Shown here: one piece after another, positions 1 through 10,025 of the stretch
Layout of the letters: each line of letters opens with the position of its first letter
How positions within the stretch are numbered: position 1 is the stretch's first letter
Source: Bog-473 sp963804055
Lineage (GTDB): Bacteria > Actinomycetota > Acidimicrobiia > Acidimicrobiales > RAAP-2
Reading direction: 5' to 3'
Assembly: GCA_963804055.1 (NCBI GenBank)
Contig: CAWDOU010000003.1
Location: 372,001-436,000, forward strand
Length of the DNA stretch: 64,000 bases
The notes under the pieces: model-generated
Told to the model about the DNA's origin: nothing
Database searches by the model: none
What the model saw: only the letters and a program-made list of their open reading frames with translations
Program-made: the position numbers and the translations under genes

Positions 1-507
1 GAGCACGGGCACGAAGATGACCGAACTCAAGAACGCGACACCGAGCAGGAACATGCGCTCGCCCCGCTCCATCAGGCCGCCCTTGGCCGAGAGGCCGAGC
101 GACTCCGCCTTGGCCCGTTCGTAGGAGACGAGCGCGGTCACCGCCAGGATGGCCATGGGCAGAAGGGCGAGGTCGCCCTCCCCGCGGTTGAGCAGGTACC
201 AGGCGCACCCGAACATGAGGACCGCATCGGCGACGCGGTCGGTGACCGAGTCGAAGAAGGCACCGCGCACCGAGGCCGTGCCCGCCGCCTTGGCGACCGG
301 CCCGTCGAAGAGGTCATGCATGCCGGTGATGATCAAGAAGACGATGGCGAGGTGGAGGTGGCCCGAAGCCACCAGGACGGCGGTGGCCGTCGCCGACACG
401 AGGCCGGTCGCGGTGAGCACATCAGCGGTGATGCCATGGCGGTGGAGTGTCTGGCCGACCGGACCGGTGGTCCGGTCGACGGCAGTTCGCCAACGACCGT
501 CGAACAT
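1..507 (-). CDS. CDP-alcohol phosphatidyltransferase family protein (partial, C-terminus outside window)
   Basis: Integral membrane enzyme of phospholipid synthesis that joins a CDP-activated lipid to an alcohol. Residues 65-90 follow the family signature DxxDGxxAR, then Gly and two spaced Asp: Asp65, Asp68, Gly69, Ala72, Gly82, Asp86 and Asp90 are present, but the usual Arg is Lys73. Hydrophobic segments flank the motif (about 35-62 and 100-125). The ATG at 507 opens the frame, which runs off the left edge after 169 codons. The substrate alcohol (inositol phosphate or glycerol phosphate) cannot be told. In mycobacteria a pgsA gene lies next to thrS and a HIT gene; here they are about 5 kb away. 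Confidence 0.85.
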   Translation of the reverse strand, partial: MFDGRWRTAVDRTTGPVGQTLHRHGITADVLTATGLVSATATAVLVASGHLHLAIVFLIITGMHDLFDGPVAKAAGTASVRGAFFDSVTDRVADAVLMFGCAWYLLNRGEGDLALLPMAILAVTALVSYERAKAESLGLSAKGGLMERGERMFLLGVAFLSSVIFVPVL

Positions 508-949
508 GAAGCTCCTCGTCGTGCGCGGGCCCAGGACTGGGTTCCGGCGCTGCAAACAAAAGTTTACCATCCGGTCCCCCGGAGCCGGTGGCCCTGCATC
601 CTGCGGGCACGGCCATTGGGCCCGCCCGATGGGTTCTCCGTTCCTGGTCGCAGCACCTGACTGGACGGTGCGGGGAATCCCCAACCCGGGCTGCCATGAT
701 CGCCTCCGTCTCCCTGATCGCGCTGGCCGCCGGCACGTGTTGGCCGCTCCGGCCTCCGCCGCCGGCGTCACCAGGGCCGTTCAAACCGACAGCGGGCCCG
801 GGACCAAGAGGGCGATGACGGAGGCCGTCTCGCCGGGTCGGAGGCCATCACCGTGGGTGGTGCCTCGGGGGACCGGAGCCGGCATTCTGATCCTGACAGC
901 GTCGGGTAGCCTCGCCAGCCGAGATCGCCCGATGGGCGCACGTGAGGTG
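508..949. other. 442-nt intergenic region between divergent genes
   Basis: No supported gene lies here. Open frames on both strands lack a convincing start or family motif. The only AT-rich patch is at about 555-575 (aaacaaaagtttacc), a plausible place for the promoter of the leftward phosphatidyltransferase. A weak -10-like TAGCCT sits near 906, about 40 nt before the rightward glycosyltransferase. I found no tRNA or clear terminator hairpin. Confidence 0.5.
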
Positions 950-1819
950 ATGGTGCCGGTGTCCGAGCCGAGGAGTGCGGGAGCGCGGCGACCCGACCCG
1001 ACCCTGGTGCCCGAGACGGTGGCCGGGAGCACCGTGCTCCCCGACGCCACGCTCGACGTGTCGATCGTCGTGCCGTACTACAACCCCGGCGACCGCCTGC
1101 GTACGACGGTCGAGGACATGGTGCGGGTGCTCGACTCCTCCGGAATGACCTTCGAGATCATCACCGTGTCGGACGGTTCGACCGACGGCAGCCCCTTCAC
1201 CCTCGACGATTTCCCCGAGAGCGTCGTGCGCCGGGTGTCGTTCCCGACCAACGTCGGCAAGGGCCACGCGCTGCGCGCCGGGCTCAGCATGGGGCGTGGG
1301 CGGTATCTCGGCTTCATCGACGCCGACGGCGACATCTCGCCCGAGCTGCTCGCCCCCTTCGTCTCCATCATGGAGTCGCTGGAGCCCGACATCATCATCG
1401 GGAGCAAGCGCCACCCCGACTCCTCGGTGCACTACCCGCCGCTGCGCCGGCTCTACTCGTGGGGCTTCCAGCACCTCATCGGCGTGCTGTTCCGGCTGCA
1501 CGTCAAGGACACCCAGGTCGGGATCAAGCTGGTGGACCGCAAGGTGATCGCCGCCGTCCTGCCTCTCCTGCGTGAGAGCCGCTTCGCGCTGGACCTCGAG
1601 CTGCTCGTGCTGGCCCGCCGCCTCGGGTACACGCGCATCGTCGAGGCCCCGGTGGGGATCCGCGAGCGGTTCGGGAGCACGATCTCGCTCAAGGCCGTGT
1701 GGGTCCTCCTGGTCGACACCCTCGCCCTCTTCATCCGCTACTCCATCCGCCACGAGTACGACGCCGCGCTGGCCGCCCAGGAGGGAGCGGGGCACACCGC
1801 CGCGCCGGGCCCCGGCTGA
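950..1819 (+). CDS. GT2 glycosyltransferase, polyprenyl/dolichyl-phosphate glucosyltransferase-like
   Basis: GT-A fold enzyme of family 2, most like dolichyl-phosphate beta-glucosyltransferases (ALG5 type), which move a sugar from a nucleotide sugar to a membrane polyprenyl phosphate. Visible motifs are SIVVPYYN at the start of the catalytic domain, SDGSTDGS, NVGKGHALR and the metal-binding IDADGD. The C-terminal part has the QVGIKL and E-P-V-G-I-R-E-R segments of this group. There is no long C-terminal membrane domain. ATG 950 is preferred because GAGGTG lies just upstream; ATG 932 is the alternative. The frame is open far upstream to 149, but that part is out-of-gene GC-rich sequence overlapping the opposite gene. 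Confidence 0.85.
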   Translation: MVPVSEPRSAGARRPDPTLVPETVAGSTVLPDATLDVSIVVPYYNPGDRLRTTVEDMVRVLDSSGMTFEIITVSDGSTDGSPFTLDDFPESVVRRVSFPTNVGKGHALRAGLSMGRGRYLGFIDADGDISPELLAPFVSIMESLEPDIIIGSKRHPDSSVHYPPLRRLYSWGFQHLIGVLFRLHVKDTQVGIKLVDRKVIAAVLPLLRESRFALDLELLVLARRLGYTRIVEAPVGIRERFGSTISLKAVWVLLVDTLALFIRYSIRHEYDAALAAQEGAGHTAAPGPG

Positions 1820-1845
1820 CCGCACGAGCGGCGCCGCACGAGCGG
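1820..1845. repeat. Two direct copies of a 12-nt repeat
   Basis: CCGCACGAGCGG occurs at 1820-1831 and again at 1834-1845, a 14-nt period, directly after the stop of the GT2 gene and upstream of the EF-G-like gene. It may be a tandem binding site or chance in GC-rich DNA. Confidence 0.5.
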
Positions 1846-1870
1846 TCGTACACTCGAATCCAACGAGCCG

Positions 1871-1882
1871 GTTCATATGAAC
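1871..1882. promoter_or_regulatory. Perfect 12-bp palindrome upstream of EF-G-like gene
   Basis: GTTCATATGAAC is its own reverse complement and lies 21 nt before the preferred GTG start, in a comparatively AT-rich patch. A -10-like TACACT lies just upstream at 1849-1854. The position suits an operator in the 5' leader. The ATG inside the palindrome (1877) is in frame, but has no Shine-Dalgarno sequence. Confidence 0.45.
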
Positions 1883-1903
1883 GGACGGAGGACGGAGGAC
1901 CAG

Positions 1904-3994
<2,091 letters not shown>

Positions 3995-4001
3995 TCTGGG
4001 G

Positions 4002-4427
4002 TCAGAACGGGTGGGTGTGCTGGAAGCGCACCGGCAGCTTGGTGAGGATGAGCGTGCCGAGCAGCGTGTTGCCCGGCGTGCTCACGACGGCCACGGCCAA
4101 CGTGCCGGTGGGCCGGCCGAGCGGCTTGGAGACCTCTTTGGCGCTGAAGTGGCCCGAGTACCCGGCAATGCAGACCCCCTGCTTCTTGGACAGATCGTCG
4201 GCCAGGCTCTTGTAGAGCCGCGGCGCCACGCTGCGCAGGTTGCTCAGGGTGTACTTGCGCACGCCCTCCAGGTGGCCGTGGCCGCCGACGGCCTTGGCCG
4301 CCGTCGGCAGGGCGAGGTAGCAGGACGCGTCGCTGGTGCCGTAGTCGGTGCGTGCGGTCGAGCACGAGACCAGGAGGGTGGCCGCCAGGACGAGGGCGGC
4401 GGCGAGGGGGGCGGCCCGGCATCTCAT
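4002..4427 (-). CDS. Small lipoprotein of unknown function
   Basis: 141-aa protein with a type II signal peptide: positively charged start (MRCR), hydrophobic core, and lipobox LVSC, so it should be lipidated at that Cys and anchored outside the membrane. Two further Cys in the mature part (DASCY and GVCIAG) could form a disulfide. I recognise no domain. Its ATG overlaps the stop of the upstream YbhN-type gene as ATGA, so the two are probably translationally coupled. Confidence 0.8.
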   Translation of the reverse strand: MRCRAAPLAAALVLAATLLVSCSTARTDYGTSDASCYLALPTAAKAVGGHGHLEGVRKYTLSNLRSVAPRLYKSLADDLSKKQGVCIAGYSGHFSAKEVSKPLGRPTGTLAVAVVSTPGNTLLGTLILTKLPVRFQHTHPF

Positions 4428-5560
4428 TGGATGACCCCGATGGCCTCGGGTCCGGCCTCGACCTCGCTGGCCAGGGCCTGGCGGGGCCAACGGCCGCGCC
4501 GCACCTGCAGGGCCAGCTGGCCGATGAAGAGCCAGCCGACGGCGAGGATCATCCAGAAGCTGATCAGGCGGTAGAGCAGCACGGCGTAGGCCGTGCTCGC
4601 CTCGGGCCCGCCGAAGGCCACGAGGGCCACGGTGATGGAGCCCTCGACGACGCCGAGGCCGCCCGGCGTGATGGGGAGCGAGGCCGCCAGCTGGCCGGCG
4701 CCGTAGGCGAGCAAAAGGCCCTTCCAAGGGATCGGCGCTCCCAGCGCCAGGAACATCATGGCGAAGCAGGCGCAGTCGAGCAGCCAGTTGACCGTGCCCC
4801 AGGCGAGGATGCGCCCGATCTGGGTCCAGCTGAGGCGCACGGCTGTCATCCAGTCGGTGATGCGGTCGATGAGCTCGACGGTGTCACCCCGGGGCCGTCC
4901 GGTGACCGCCACCGACAGCTTCACGGCCCCCGACAGCACCGCGTGGAGCGGCCGCTCGTAGACGAAGAGGGACCCGATGCCGACGGTGACCAGGAAGGTG
5001 CCGATGAGGACCGGCACCAGGTCGAGCGAGGCGCCCTCCTGCGCCGCCACGCCCAGTCCGATGATGGCCACCAGCGACAGGCTGACGGTCGCCGCCACCA
5101 GGGTCCCGGCCAGGGCCCAGACGGCCAGCGTGTTGTCGGCGCCGAAGCGGCGGAACCAGCGGAAGCCGTACACCGAGGACACCGCGTTGCCGATCGGCAG
5201 CGAGTTGGTGATGGCCTGCGAGGCGAAGGTCAGCTTCACCAACGGGCTCCAGGGCACGCGCAGCTGACCCGCGCCGAGGAGCTCGAACTGCATGGCGGCG
5301 AAGCAGAAGTACGAGCCGATCTCGACCACCACGGCCGGGGGGACCCACCACCAGTTGAAGTGCGCGAAGGCGGTGTCGAAGCCCTCGAGCTCGGAGGTCT
5401 TGGACGAGAGCGCCCACAGGGCGAAGACCACCAGGCCGAAGCCGACGATGATGCGCAGCGTCGGCCACGCCGTGCGCAGCAGCCGGCGCAGGCGCCGGCG
5501 GGCGACGGTCCCGTCGAGCGACTCCGCTGCCGCCAGCGCCAGCTGCGCGTCCGGGCGCAT
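4424..5560 (-). CDS. YbhN/LPG-synthase-TM family membrane protein
   Basis: Polytopic membrane protein of about 378 aa with 7-8 predicted helices, resembling the membrane (flippase) half of lysylphosphatidylglycerol synthases and the YbhN/UPF0104 family. Family features include the PGGLGVVEG loop, a polar stretch around GNAVSSVYGFRWFR, and an LLYRLISFW segment. No soluble aminoacyltransferase domain follows, so lysyl transfer is not expected; lipid or lipid-linked sugar movement is the usual guess. Start ATG 5560 is uncertain: the frame stays open to 5677, but that would overlap the HIT gene. Downstream it is coupled by ATGA to the lipoprotein. Confidence 0.8.
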   Translation of the reverse strand: MRPDAQLALAAAESLDGTVARRRLRRLLRTAWPTLRIIVGFGLVVFALWALSSKTSELEGFDTAFAHFNWWWVPPAVVVEIGSYFCFAAMQFELLGAGQLRVPWSPLVKLTFASQAITNSLPIGNAVSSVYGFRWFRRFGADNTLAVWALAGTLVAATVSLSLVAIIGLGVAAQEGASLDLVPVLIGTFLVTVGIGSLFVYERPLHAVLSGAVKLSVAVTGRPRGDTVELIDRITDWMTAVRLSWTQIGRILAWGTVNWLLDCACFAMMFLALGAPIPWKGLLLAYGAGQLAASLPITPGGLGVVEGSITVALVAFGGPEASTAYAVLLYRLISFWMILAVGWLFIGQLALQVRRGRWPRQALASEVEAGPEAIGVIQ

Positions 5561-5615
5561 GGAGAGGGCCTGCTCGCCGCGGACGGCGCCGACATCGGCT
5601 CCCCCGGTCGGCGGG

Positions 5616-6138
5616 CTATCCGGGCCAGGCGTCGCGGAGCCTCTTCCAGGAGAGCTGCAGCGTCTCGGGCATGACACGCGTCTCGGGCCACCGCGGTCAT
5701 GAAGTTGGTGTCGCCGGACCAGCGCGGCAGGACGTGGAGATGCACGTGGGACGGCAACCCGGCGCCGGCGGCCCGTCCGAGGTTGGCACCCATGTTCAGG
5801 CCGTCGGGCTCGTAGGCGGACTCAATCGCCGCCACCGCCTTCTGGGTCGCGGCCCAGATCTCGCTCGACTCCCCGGCCGTGAGGTCGGCCAGCGACCCGA
5901 CGTGGCGCAACGGCAGCACCAGCACGTGCCCGCTGGCGTACGGGTAGGCGTTCATGACGACGAACGCCTTGTCACCCCGCCACACGACGAGGTTGTCCTC
6001 CGACGGCGCGCCGCTCGCCGCCAAGCGGCAGAAGACGCAGTCGGCCTCGTCGTGCGACAGTCCGCCGGCCCGTTCCCGCTCGGTCGCCTCCACGATGTAC
6101 TCCCGGCGCCACCCCGCCCAGAGGTGCTCGAGGCTCAC
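5616..6138 (-). pseudogene. HIT-family nucleotide phosphorylase/hydrolase with a +1 frameshift near the 3' end
   Basis: HIT (histidine triad) enzyme acting on nucleotide phosphoesters such as AP4A or adenylylated conjugates. The body is intact: VFCRLAASG near residue 35, the helix after it, and the triad HVHLHVLPRW followed by SGDTNFMTAV. After MTAVA one extra base in the GGG run at 5685-5687 (plus strand) breaks the frame. Skipping it restores a tail starting ETRVMPE and ending RDAWPG, then TAG at 5616, which looks like the normal family C-terminus (173 aa). Read as it stands, the frame passes far into the next gene. GTG 6138 overlaps the thrS stop as GTGA. This may be a sequencing error or a real mutation. 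Confidence 0.85.
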
Positions 6139-8126
6139 GACGGGGCGGGGGCCCGGTCCTCGGGCAGGCCCTTGCGTTCGACCTCGTCGACGACCTCGGC
6201 GACGAGGTCCGCCACCGGCACGAGCTGTTGGGGCTTGGTCGTCCAGCCGCGCCGGTTGACCCCGACCGAGCCCGCCGCCACGTCCTGATCGCCCACCACG
6301 AGGACGTAGGGGATCTTGGCCAGCTTGGCCCGCCGGATCACCGCCCCCATCTTCTCGCCGCTGCCCTCGACCGTGGCCCGCAGACCCCCTGCAGCGCACG
6401 CGTCGACCACGGACTGCGCGTAGTCGGCGTGGGCGTCGGTCACCGGGATGACGCGGACCTGCTCGGGGCTCAGCCACGTCGGCAGCGCGCCGGCGTAGTG
6501 CTCAATGAGCACGGCCATGAAGCGCTCCACCGAGCCGAACAGCGCCCGGTGGATCATGATCGGCTGGTGGCGCTGGTTGTCGGCGCCGATGTACTCCAGC
6601 CCGAAGCGCTGCGGCAGCTGGAAGTCCAGCTGCACCGTCGACATCTGCCAGGTGCGGCCGATGGCGTCGCGGGCCTGCACGGAGATCTTCGGGCCGTAGA
6701 AGGCGCCGCCACCCTCGTCCATGACGAGCTCCAGGCCCATTTCGAGCGCGGTGGTGCGCAGCGCCTCGGTGGCGACCTCCCAGTCCTCGTCCGAGCCCAC
6801 GGCCTTGCCGGGCGGCTTGGTCGACAGCTCCAGGTAGAAGTCGTGCAGCCCGTAGTCGCGCAGCAGGTCGAGGACGAAGTGCATGGTGCGCACGAGCTCG
6901 GCGTCCATCTGCTCGCGGGTGCAGAAGATGTGCGCGTCGTCCTGGGTCATCCCCCGCACGCGGGTCAGCCCCTGCAGCACGCCCGACTTCTCGTAGCGGT
7001 ACACCGTGCCGAACTCGAAGAGCCGCATCGGCAGCTCGCGGTAGGAGCGCTGGTGGCTCTTGAACACGAGGATGTGGAACGGGCAGTTCATCGGCTTGAG
7101 GTAGTACTGCTGCCCGCCGTCGAGCTCCATCGGCGGGTACATGCCCTCGGCGAACCAGTCCAGGTGGCCCGACTGCTCGAAGAGCGCGCTCTTGGTGATG
7201 TGGGGCGAGTTGACGAACTCGTAGCCCGATTCCACGTGGCGCCGGCGCGAGTACTCCTCCATGAGGCGGCGGATGGTCCCGCCCTTGGGGTGGAAGATGG
7301 CCAGACCGGAGCCGATCTCCTCCGGGAAGCTGAAGAGGTCGAGCTCCGCGCCGAGCTTGCGGTGGTCACGGCGCTCCGCCTCCTCGAGCTGGTGCAGGTG
7401 GGCGGCCAGTGCCTTCTCGGACTCCCACGCCGTCCCGTAGATGCGCTGCAGCTGCTCGCGCTTCTCGTCGCCGCGCCAGTAGGCCCCGGCGACCCGCATC
7501 AACTTGAAGTGGCCCAGCCGGCCGGTCGACGGCACGTGCGGCCCGCGGCACAGGTCGATGAAGGCGTCGTTGTTGCGATAGGTGCTGACCACCGGGCCGG
7601 CGGCGTCGACCTCGTCGGCCCCCGTCCCGACGGCCCGGATGATCTCCTGCTTGAAGGGCTGGTCGGCGAAGATCTCGAGCCCCTCCTCCAACGTGTGCTC
7701 GTGGCGCACGAAGGGCTGGTCCTCCTTCACGATGGCCCGCATCTCCGCGTCAATGCGCTCCAGGTCGTCCTCGCTGAAGTGGGCACCGCCCGGCAGCTCG
7801 AAGTCGTAGTAGAAGCCGTTCTCGATCACGGGCCCGATGGCGTACTTGGCCCCGGGCCACAGCCGGCGGACGGCCTGGGCCATCACGTGCGCGGTGGAGT
7901 GGCGCAGCACCTCGCGGCCCGCGTCGGAGTCGCTGGTGACGATGGCCACCTGCGCCCCGTCGGGCAGCGGGAGCTCCAGGTCGGTCTCCCGGCCGTCGAC
8001 AGTGACGAGGACGGCGGCCTTGGCCAGGCGGGACCCGATGGACTGGGCCAGCCCGATGCCGGTCGTGCCCTCGGTGAGCTCCCGTGTCGAACCATCGGGA
8101 AGACCGACCGAGATGACGCCTGGCAT
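6135..8126 (-). CDS. thrS: Threonyl-tRNA synthetase
   Basis: Class II aminoacyl-tRNA synthetase, 663 aa, charging tRNA-Thr. Domain order: TGS domain (about 1-65), editing domain with HSTAHVMAQ and later RGPHVPSTG, then the catalytic core with MNCPFHILVF (zinc-ligand Cys), RGMTQDDAHIFC, and a C-terminal anticodon-binding domain (VRVIPV onward). Length and motifs are normal. ATG 8126 has GGAGAGGG upstream at good spacing. The 91-nt leader contains no T-box that I can recognise. It heads a leftward run thrS-HIT-YbhN-lipoprotein with overlapping ends, as in the conserved actinobacterial thrS-HIT pair. Confidence 0.97.
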   Translation of the reverse strand: MPGVISVGLPDGSTRELTEGTTGIGLAQSIGSRLAKAAVLVTVDGRETDLELPLPDGAQVAIVTSDSDAGREVLRHSTAHVMAQAVRRLWPGAKYAIGPVIENGFYYDFELPGGAHFSEDDLERIDAEMRAIVKEDQPFVRHEHTLEEGLEIFADQPFKQEIIRAVGTGADEVDAAGPVVSTYRNNDAFIDLCRGPHVPSTGRLGHFKLMRVAGAYWRGDEKREQLQRIYGTAWESEKALAAHLHQLEEAERRDHRKLGAELDLFSFPEEIGSGLAIFHPKGGTIRRLMEEYSRRRHVESGYEFVNSPHITKSALFEQSGHLDWFAEGMYPPMELDGGQQYYLKPMNCPFHILVFKSHQRSYRELPMRLFEFGTVYRYEKSGVLQGLTRVRGMTQDDAHIFCTREQMDAELVRTMHFVLDLLRDYGLHDFYLELSTKPPGKAVGSDEDWEVATEALRTTALEMGLELVMDEGGGAFYGPKISVQARDAIGRTWQMSTVQLDFQLPQRFGLEYIGADNQRHQPIMIHRALFGSVERFMAVLIEHYAGALPTWLSPEQVRVIPVTDAHADYAQSVVDACAAGGLRATVEGSGEKMGAVIRRAKLAKIPYVLVVGDQDVAAGSVGVNRRGWTTKPQQLVPVADLVAEVVDEVERKGLPEDRAPAPS

Positions 8127-8217
8127 GGTGGACCCTCTCCTGCTCCGCCGGCCAATGGTCCGGACTCCGTTCGTGGTCCACCAAGGGTACTGGACCACCC
8201 CCCGGGGCCCGGCCCAC

Positions 8218-9342
8218 TCAGAGGGTGACGCCGAGCAGCTCCGCTCCCGCGGCCACCGAGCGCCCGGCCGTGGCCTCCTCGTCGAGTGCACGCAGGGCGG
8301 CGGGCGTGTCGAGGTCGTCGTCGAGCGCCGCCCGCACCGCGGCCAGCCCCGCCGCGTCGGAGCCGTCGTCGGGTGCGCTGCGCCACAGGGCCAGCCGGGC
8401 CGCCGCCGCCGGCATGTCCTCGTCGGTGCGCCATTCCCAGTCGTGCCGGTAGTGGTGCGCGAGCAGGGCCAGGCGCACGGCGGCCGCATCCCACTCCTTG
8501 CACAGGTCGCCCACGAAGACGAGATTCCCCAAGGACTTCGACATCTTCGTCCCGTCCAGCCCCACCAGCCCGACGTGGAACCACAGCCGGACGAACGGCT
8601 GTCCCGTCACCGACTCGGACTGTGCCGTCTCGCACTCGTGGTGCGGGAACACGAGGTCGCGCCCGCCGCCGTGGATGTCGATCGTCTCGCCGAGCTCGCG
8701 CAGGACGAGCGCCGAGCACTCGATGTGCCAGCCCGGCCGCCCCGGCCCCCAGCGCGACTCCCACGCCGGCTCGTCGGGCAACGACGGCTGCCACAGCACG
8801 AAGTCGAGCGGGTCGCGCTTGTTGGGGTCGCCGGGGTTGCCCCCGTGCTCGGCCGCCAGCTCGAGCATGCGGTCCCGGCCGAATCCGCTGATGCGCCCGA
8901 ACGCGGGGAAGGTGGCCACGCTGAAGTACACGGAGCCGCCCGACTCGTAGGCGAACCCGCCCTCGAGCGCATCGCCGATGAGCGACAGGATCTCGGAGAT
9001 GGCCGACGTCGCCCGCGGCTCGGAGTACACCGGCAGGAGATTGAGGAGCGCCATGTCGGAGTCGAAGCGCGCCATCTCCTCCGCCGCCAGGTCGAGGTAG
9101 TGCACGCCCAGCTCGCGGGCCTTGCGCAGGATGTCGTCGTCGACGTCGGTCACGTTGCGCACGCACCTGGTCTCGTGCCCGGCGTCGCGCAGGCGACGCT
9201 GCAGCATGTCGAAATAGAGGTAGACGGCCGCGTGCCCCAGGTGCGCCGCGTCGTACGGGGTGATGCCGCACGAGTACATCGTCACGAGCGGGCCGGGCTC
9301 GAACGCCACCACCTCGGCGCGCGCCGTGTCGTACAGCTGCAC
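8218..9342 (-). CDS. mshC: Mycothiol biosynthesis Cys:GlcN-Ins ligase (MshC-like), CysS family
   Basis: 374-aa class I synthetase-like enzyme. The opening SCGITPYDAAHLGHA is the MshC form of the HIGH motif (CysRS has CGPTVYD and HIGHAR), and KMSKS is present (DGTKMSKSLGN). Zinc ligands are suggested by the Cys in SCGIT, WHIECSA and FPHHECE. It would join cysteine to GlcN-inositol in mycothiol synthesis, in the cytosol. It is slightly shorter than typical MshC (about 410 aa) and lacks a CysRS anticodon domain. The GTG start lies 2 nt after the npdG stop (TAA), so the two are co-transcribed. A true CysS is the alternative, but fits less well. Confidence 0.78.
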   Translation of the reverse strand: MQLYDTARAEVVAFEPGPLVTMYSCGITPYDAAHLGHAAVYLYFDMLQRRLRDAGHETRCVRNVTDVDDDILRKARELGVHYLDLAAEEMARFDSDMALLNLLPVYSEPRATSAISEILSLIGDALEGGFAYESGGSVYFSVATFPAFGRISGFGRDRMLELAAEHGGNPGDPNKRDPLDFVLWQPSLPDEPAWESRWGPGRPGWHIECSALVLRELGETIDIHGGGRDLVFPHHECETAQSESVTGQPFVRLWFHVGLVGLDGTKMSKSLGNLVFVGDLCKEWDAAAVRLALLAHHYRHDWEWRTDEDMPAAAARLALWRSAPDDGSDAAGLAAVRAALDDDLDTPAALRALDEEATAGRSVAAGAELLGVTL

Positions 9343-9344
9343 GA

Positions 9345-9995
9345 TTAGAGCCCGGCGATCCTCAGCGTGGAGTGCGCCTTGTGCTTGATGTTGAGCGTGA
9401 TGCAGACGGCGGTGAAGGCCTCGATGGCGGCGGCCTGGCTCAGGCTCCCGGCGTCGAGCGGGCGCAGCCCCGGCATCTGCCCCACCAGGGCGACCGTGGC
9501 CGCCGTCGCCTCCGGGTAGTCCGAGCACACCAGCACGTCCGCTTCCAACCCCGATTCGAGGTTTTCCATTTCCGAGGCGGGCAGGTGGTGGAAGGCGGCC
9601 GCCACCAGGCTCTCGGGGATCGCCGCCTGGAGCGCGGCGGCCACCGAGCCCCGGGGCGGAATGAGGGCGAGCATCTCTCGGCCCTCCTTCACCAGCGCAT
9701 TGGCCATGGAGATGACGACCTTGCCGGCCAGCGGCTCCCGCAGCGCCCGCGCCGTCTGGATGGCGCTGTCCCAGGGCGTGGCCACGATGACCAGGTCGGC
9801 CGCGGCGGCGCCGGCGTTGTCCGCCCCGCCCAGTTCGAGGTCCGAATCGGGCCAGCGAGCCACCACCTCGCCGGCCACGGAGGCCGCCCGCTCCGCATCG
9901 CGCGAGCCGAGCGTGACCCGGATGCCGGACTCGGCGAGCCGGACTCCGACCCCGCGCCCGGCCGGACCGGTCCCACCGAGGATTCCCACGTGCAC
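9345..9995 (-). CDS. npdG: F420-dependent NADP reductase (NPDPH:F420 oxidoreductase, NpdG/FNO-like)
   Basis: 216-aa Rossmann protein that moves hydride between NADPH and coenzyme F420. The N-terminal GILGGTGPAG loop, GSRDAER (NADP phosphate-binding region), VIVATPWD and AFHHLPA match the NpdG/FNO family. Its presence implies an F420-using organism. GTG 9995 is preceded by AGGTAGGGG. The gene diverges from inhA with only 30 nt between the two start codons, and is followed after 2 nt by the mshC-type gene, putting two low-molecular-weight redox cofactor genes in one transcript. Confidence 0.85.
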   Translation of the reverse strand: MHVGILGGTGPAGRGVGVRLAESGIRVTLGSRDAERAASVAGEVVARWPDSDLELGGADNAGAAAADLVIVATPWDSAIQTARALREPLAGKVVISMANALVKEGREMLALIPPRGSVAAALQAAIPESLVAAAFHHLPASEMENLESGLEADVLVCSDYPEATAATVALVGQMPGLRPLDAGSLSQAAAIEAFTAVCITLNIKHKAHSTLRIAGL

Positions 9996-10025
9996 GCCCC
10001 TACCTTCGCATAACCTCCTGGCGCA
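9996..10025. promoter_or_regulatory. 30-nt divergent promoter space between npdG and inhA
   Basis: Only 30 nt separate the two GTG codons. The rightward side has a -10-like TAACCT at 10011-10016, 9 nt before the inhA GTG, with no Shine-Dalgarno between, which suggests a leaderless or nearly leaderless transcript. The leftward side carries the npdG ribosome-binding site (AGGTAGGGG). Any -35 elements must lie inside the opposite gene. Confidence 0.45.

Noticed and set aside
588..818. Small plus-strand frame with MIASVSLIALAAGTC in the first intergenic region
   Set aside because: Looks like a short lipoprotein signal, but lacks a ribosome-binding site and the rest is Pro-rich with no end-of-gene features; not enough to call a gene.
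1840..1870. tRNA-like T-arm (ctcgaatcc)
   Set aside because: No acceptor or anticodon arm fits around it.
4002..4727. Longer version of the lipoprotein starting at 4727
   Set aside because: The extra part overlaps the YbhN gene in another frame and is Arg/Pro-rich; the signal peptide begins at 4427.
8127..8217. T-box leader before thrS
   Set aside because: The leader is only 91 nt, with no specifier stem or T-box sequence visible.
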